Below are positions 6,576 through 9,197 of a DNA stretch of 9,197 nt, one piece after another. Origin of the DNA: Propionibacteriaceae bacterium (GTDB lineage Bacteria > Actinomycetota > Actinomycetes > Propionibacteriales > Propionibacteriaceae). The notes under the pieces are model-generated. The model was given only the letters and a program-made list of their open reading frames with translations. It had not been told where the DNA came from and ran no database searches. Numbering within the stretch: position 1 is the stretch's first letter; each line of letters opens with the position of its first letter. Made by a program: the position numbers and the translations under genes. The stretch is taken from NCBI GenBank assembly GCA_030450535.1, contig JAKDIK010000085.1:1-9197 (forward strand), read 5' to 3'.

Positions 6576-6602
6576 TTGGCACTCGACCATGTCGAGTGCC
6601 AC
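6576..6602 (+). promoter_or_regulatory. CIRCE element 2 (HrcA operator)
   Basis: TTGGCACTC (6576-6584), a 9-base spacer and GAGTGCCAC (6594-6602) form a second CIRCE copy. The core GCACTC/GAGTGC is exact and the flanks are slightly diverged. It lies 35 bases downstream of the first copy, centre to centre, probably within the transcribed leader. Two copies suggest tight HrcA repression of groEL. Confidence 0.9.
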
Positions 6603-6690
6603 CCGTCCGGTGCGGTGAGACCTGCCGATCAGGTCGTCCGTCGCGGGCACCGATCCGGGCGAACCCAGACATCCGAAAGGATTGCCGACA

Positions 6691-8319
6691 GTGGCAAAGC
6701 TGATTGAATTCAACGTGGACGCGCGCCGCGGCCTCGAGCGGGGCATGAACACCCTCGCCGACGCGGTCAAGGTCACGCTGGGCCCCAAGGGCCGCAACGT
6801 CGTGCTGGAGAAGAAGTGGGGAGCCCCCACCATCACCAACGACGGCGTCTCGATCGCCAAGGAGATCGAGCTCGAGGATCCGTTCGAGAAGATCGGTGCC
6901 GAGCTCGTCAAGGAGGTCGCGAAGAAGACCGACGACGTCGCGGGCGACGGCACCACCACCGCCACGGTCATCGCGCAGGCGATGGTCCGTGAGGGGCTGC
7001 GCAACGTCACCGCGGGTGCCAACCCGATGAGCCTCAAGCGCGGCATCGAGAAGGCCGTGGCCGCGATCGCCGACGAGCTCGCGAACCAGTCCAAGCCGGT
7101 CGACACCAAGGAGCAGATCGCCGCGACGGCGTCCATCTCCGCGGCCGACGAGACCGTCGGCGAGATCATCGCCGAGGCCATGGACAAGGTGGGCAAGGAG
7201 GGCGTGATCACGGTCGAGGAGTCCAACACCTTCGGGCTGGACCTCGAGCTGACCGAGGGCATGCGCTTCGACAAGGGCTACATCTCGCCCTACTTCGTGA
7301 CCGACGCCGAGCGCATGGAGGCCGTCCTCGACGACCCCTACATCCTCATCGTCAACAGCAAGGTCTCCTCCCTGAAGGACCTCCTCCCGGTGCTGGAGAA
7401 GGTCATGCAGGGGGGCAAGCCGCTGCTGGTCATTGCCGAGGACACCGATGGCGAGGCCCTCGCCGGCCTGATCGTCAACAAGATCCGGGGCACGTTCAAG
7501 TCGGTCGCCGTCAAGGCTCCCGGCTTCGGCGACCGCCGCAAGGCCATGCTGGGCGACATCGCGATCCTCACCGGCGGCCAGGTCATCTCCGAGGAGGTCG
7601 GCCTCAAGCTGGACGCCGTCACCCTCGAGCTGCTCGGCCGGGCGCGTTCCGTGCGCGTCACCAAGGACGAGACCACGATCGTGGACGGCGGCGGCGACAA
7701 GTCCCAGATCGAGGGCCGCGTGGCCCAGATCCGGCGCGAGATCGAGAACTCCGACTCCGACTACGACCGCGAGAAGCTCCAGGAGCGTCTCGCCAAGCTG
7801 GCCGGCGGCGTGGCCGTCATCAAGGTCGGCGCGGCCACCGAGGTGGAGCTCAAGGAGCGCAAGCACCGGATCGAGGACGCCGTGCGCAACGCCAAGGCGG
7901 CCGTCGAGGAGGGTGTCCTCGCCGGTGGCGGCGTCGCCCTGCTGCAGGCCGCCGCGGCGGCCAAGGGCAAGGTGTCGTTGACCGGTGACGAGTCCGTGGG
8001 CGCGCAGATCGTGTTCTCGGCGGCCTCCGCGCCGCTGAAGCAGATCGCCGAGAACGCCGGCCTCGAGGGCGGCGTCGTGGCGGAGAAGGTCGCCGGCCTC
8101 GAGCCGGGCCAGGGCCTCAACGCGGCGACCGGCGAGTACGTCGACATGCTCAAGGCCGGGATCCCCGACCCGACGAAGGTGACGCGCTCGGCGCTGCAGA
8201 ACGCGGCGTCCATCGCGGCGCTGTTCCTCACCACCGAGGCCGTGATCGCGGACAAGCCCGAGAAGGCTCCCGCGATGCCCGCCGGTGGCGACGGCGGCAT
8301 GGGCGGCATGGACTTCTGA
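6691..8319 (+). CDS. groL: Chaperonin GroEL (60 kDa)
   Basis: This 542-aa ATP-dependent cytoplasmic chaperonin assembles into a double heptameric ring and folds proteins with GroES. The sequence is complete, from MAKLIEFNVDARRGLERGMN to the flexible GGMGGMDF tail. LGPKGRNVVLEKKWGAPTITNDG and the ATP-binding DGTTT (86-90) lie in the equatorial domain. VEEGVLAGGG near residue 410 is the cpn60 signature region. The GTG at 6691 was chosen because it gives the standard MAK N-terminus and has AAAGGA 9 bases upstream; a TTG at 6682 would add three residues. There is no groES next to it. A GGM-rich rather than His-rich tail, together with the solitary setting, fits the actinobacterial GroEL2-type copy. 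Two CIRCE operators precede it and a strong terminator follows. Confidence 0.98.
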   Translation: MAKLIEFNVDARRGLERGMNTLADAVKVTLGPKGRNVVLEKKWGAPTITNDGVSIAKEIELEDPFEKIGAELVKEVAKKTDDVAGDGTTTATVIAQAMVREGLRNVTAGANPMSLKRGIEKAVAAIADELANQSKPVDTKEQIAATASISAADETVGEIIAEAMDKVGKEGVITVEESNTFGLDLELTEGMRFDKGYISPYFVTDAERMEAVLDDPYILIVNSKVSSLKDLLPVLEKVMQGGKPLLVIAEDTDGEALAGLIVNKIRGTFKSVAVKAPGFGDRRKAMLGDIAILTGGQVISEEVGLKLDAVTLELLGRARSVRVTKDETTIVDGGGDKSQIEGRVAQIRREIENSDSDYDREKLQERLAKLAGGVAVIKVGAATEVELKERKHRIEDAVRNAKAAVEEGVLAGGGVALLQAAAAAKGKVSLTGDESVGAQIVFSAASAPLKQIAENAGLEGGVVAEKVAGLEPGQGLNAATGEYVDMLKAGIPDPTKVTRSALQNAASIAALFLTTEAVIADKPEKAPAMPAGGDGGMGGMDF

Positions 8320-8354
8320 GTCCACCGCCGGGCACCAAACCGACACACCCCAGC

Positions 8355-8389
8355 CCGAGGGCGTCCCGCACCACGCGGGGCGCCCTCGG
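8355..8389 (+). terminator. Terminator after groEL
   Basis: A 15-bp stem pairs 8355-8369 with 8375-8389 (CCGAGGGCG...CGCCCTCGG outside, CCCGC/GCGGG inside) with a single G-U pair and a 5-nt loop ACCAC. It begins 36 bases after the groEL stop codon and is followed by only a weak T-rich stretch (GTTCTTG). This is a typical high-GC intrinsic terminator. Confidence 0.85.
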
Positions 8390-8411
8390 CGCGTTCTTGC
8401 CCGCGGTCGGC

Positions 8412-8417
8412 CAAGAT
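8412..8417 (+). promoter_or_regulatory. Candidate -10 element for cutC (leaderless)
   Basis: CAAGAT has the key A2 and T6 of the -10 consensus and ends 6 bases before the ATG at 8424. This spacing matches the leaderless promoter of the DUF3263 gene. No -35 box at usual spacing is visible and no Shine-Dalgarno sequence precedes the ATG. Confidence 0.35.
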
Positions 8418-8423
8418 GGACCC

Positions 8424-9128
8424 ATGAGCGGGACGCTGGAGGTCCGGGTGCTGTCGGCGCACGACGCCGCCCCCGCCGAGGCCGGCGGCGCCGACCGCCT
8501 CGAGCTCGTGAACCTGGTCGACGACGAACCGATGTCGCCCGAGCCGCGCGAGGTGGCGGCCGTCCGGTCGCGGACGACGCTGCACCTGCGGCCCGTGGTG
8601 CGCCTGCGGGAGGGCTTCTCGACCGACGGCGGCGAGGCCGTCCGGCTGCGGGGCCTCATCTCGAGCTACCTGGACGCGGGCGCCGACGGCCTCGTGGTGG
8701 GATTCCTCAACGGGCTCGGCGAGGTCGACGTCGAGGTGCTGGGGGCGCTGCTGACCGACGTCGGCTGCCCGTGGAGCTTCTCGCGCGCCCTCGACAGCTG
8801 CCTCGACACCGACGACGCCTGGGCAGTGCTGCGCCGCCTGCCGGGGCTCGATTCGGTGCGGACCGCCGGCTCGGCGCGTTCCCTCGAACACGGGCTGGAC
8901 GACCTCGTGCGCCGCGCGCGTGCCGACGCGGAGCTGGCGGCCCTGGTCGTCGCCGACGGCGACCTGCACCCTGATCACGTGCCGTGGCTCGTGCGCGCCG
9001 GCGTCCGGCAGTTTCATCTGGACGACCAGGTGCGTCCCGGCGGATCGCGCAAGGCTTACGTCGACGAGGCGCTCGTCGGGTCCTGGCGGCGCCTCATCGA
9101 CACCGAGGTCGCGCACGACCGCCGCTGA
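8424..9128 (+). CDS. cutC: CutC family protein (divergent)
   Basis: This 234-aa protein follows the TIM-barrel layout of the CutC family, named for copper homeostasis although its biochemical role is disputed. Matching landmarks are LEVRVLSAHDA then GADRLEL (22-28), LHLRPVVRLREGF (53-65), ADGLVVGFLNGLGEVD (87-102), SFSRALD (118-124), SVRTAGSA in the position of LTSG, and a final RAGVRQFHL. It departs from E. coli CutC at several conserved places: S120 stands where FHRAFD has histidine, and the early CC cysteines are absent. Metal binding is therefore doubtful. The length is close to the family norm. The ATG at 8424 is preferred over an upstream in-frame TTG at 8397 because a -10-like element lies 6 bases before it. 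The gene follows the groEL terminator, so it is probably separately transcribed. Confidence 0.75.
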   Translation: MSGTLEVRVLSAHDAAPAEAGGADRLELVNLVDDEPMSPEPREVAAVRSRTTLHLRPVVRLREGFSTDGGEAVRLRGLISSYLDAGADGLVVGFLNGLGEVDVEVLGALLTDVGCPWSFSRALDSCLDTDDAWAVLRRLPGLDSVRTAGSARSLEHGLDDLVRRARADAELAALVVADGDLHPDHVPWLVRAGVRQFHLDDQVRPGGSRKAYVDEALVGSWRRLIDTEVAHDRR

Positions 9129-9176
9129 GCCGCTGCGGGTGGAGCGCCGCTGAGCCGCTGCGGGTGGAGCGCCGCT
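9121..9176. repeat. 25-bp tandem repeat across the cutC stop codon
   Basis: Two perfect copies of a 25-base unit (9121-9145 and 9146-9170, each beginning GCCGCTGAGC and ending GGGTGGAGC) are followed by the first 6 bases of a third copy. The first copy contains the last codons and TGA stop of cutC. The remaining bases to the window edge (9177-9197) show no recognisable gene. Confidence 0.85.
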
Positions 9177-9197
9177 TGCCTAGCCCAACTGGCACTT

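Noticed and set aside
6568..6707. Short ORF beginning ATGGAGTTGG within the CIRCE region
   Set aside because: It starts in operator sequence, has no ribosome site, runs out of frame into groEL and resembles no protein.
6025..8346. 773-codon open frame antisense to groEL
   Set aside because: It is a high-GC shadow of the groEL frame; only its last 160 codons (6025-6507) make protein sense as the HExxH gene.

Overview
The window is about 9.2 kb of chromosomal, high-GC DNA with dense coding, GTG starts, leaderless-type promoters and strong GC in third codon positions. A DUF3263 protein, a MsiK/UgpC-type sugar ATPase and a groES-less groEL with a GGM-rich tail under CIRCE control point to Actinomycetota. 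A Propionibacteriales-like lineage is my best guess from overall protein resemblance, with no search behind it. I see no insertion sequence, integrase, phage gene, CRISPR array or toxin-antitoxin module.

Layout. (a) 28-1183, minus strand: a hairpin terminator and a UgpC/MsiK-type ABC ATPase. (b) 1184-1343: divergent control region with two small dyads. (c) 1344-2081, plus strand: a DedA/VTT-like membrane protein whose 3' end overlaps, tail to tail, a minus-strand methyltransferase. (d) 2047-5584, minus strand: a tight co-directional block, in transcription order manA, a DUF808 membrane protein, a uridine-kinase-like P-loop protein, tRNA-Thr(UGU), then the SAM methyltransferase. DUF808 and the P-loop protein share an ATGA stop/start overlap. 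The P-loop protein's stop codon lies inside the tRNA gene. (e) 5585-5738: divergent control region with two 22-bp near-palindromes, one over each candidate promoter. (f) 5739-6047, plus strand: a DUF3263 gene, tail to tail with a minus-strand HExxH protein (6025-6507). (g) 6508-6690: control region with two CIRCE operators ahead of groEL (6691-8319), which ends at a 15-bp-stem terminator. (h) 8424-9128, plus strand: a divergent CutC-family protein, followed by a 25-bp tandem repeat that starts in its last codons and runs towards the window edge.

Functional picture. Sugar handling (shared ABC ATPase, mannose-6-phosphate isomerase) and housekeeping stress response (GroEL under HrcA/CIRCE) are clear. 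The remaining genes are poorly characterised conserved actinobacterial proteins. I found no novel multi-gene system. The best leads are regulatory or architectural: the mRNA/tRNA overlap, the paired palindromes between manA and DUF3263, and an HExxH gene divergent from a double-CIRCE promoter.
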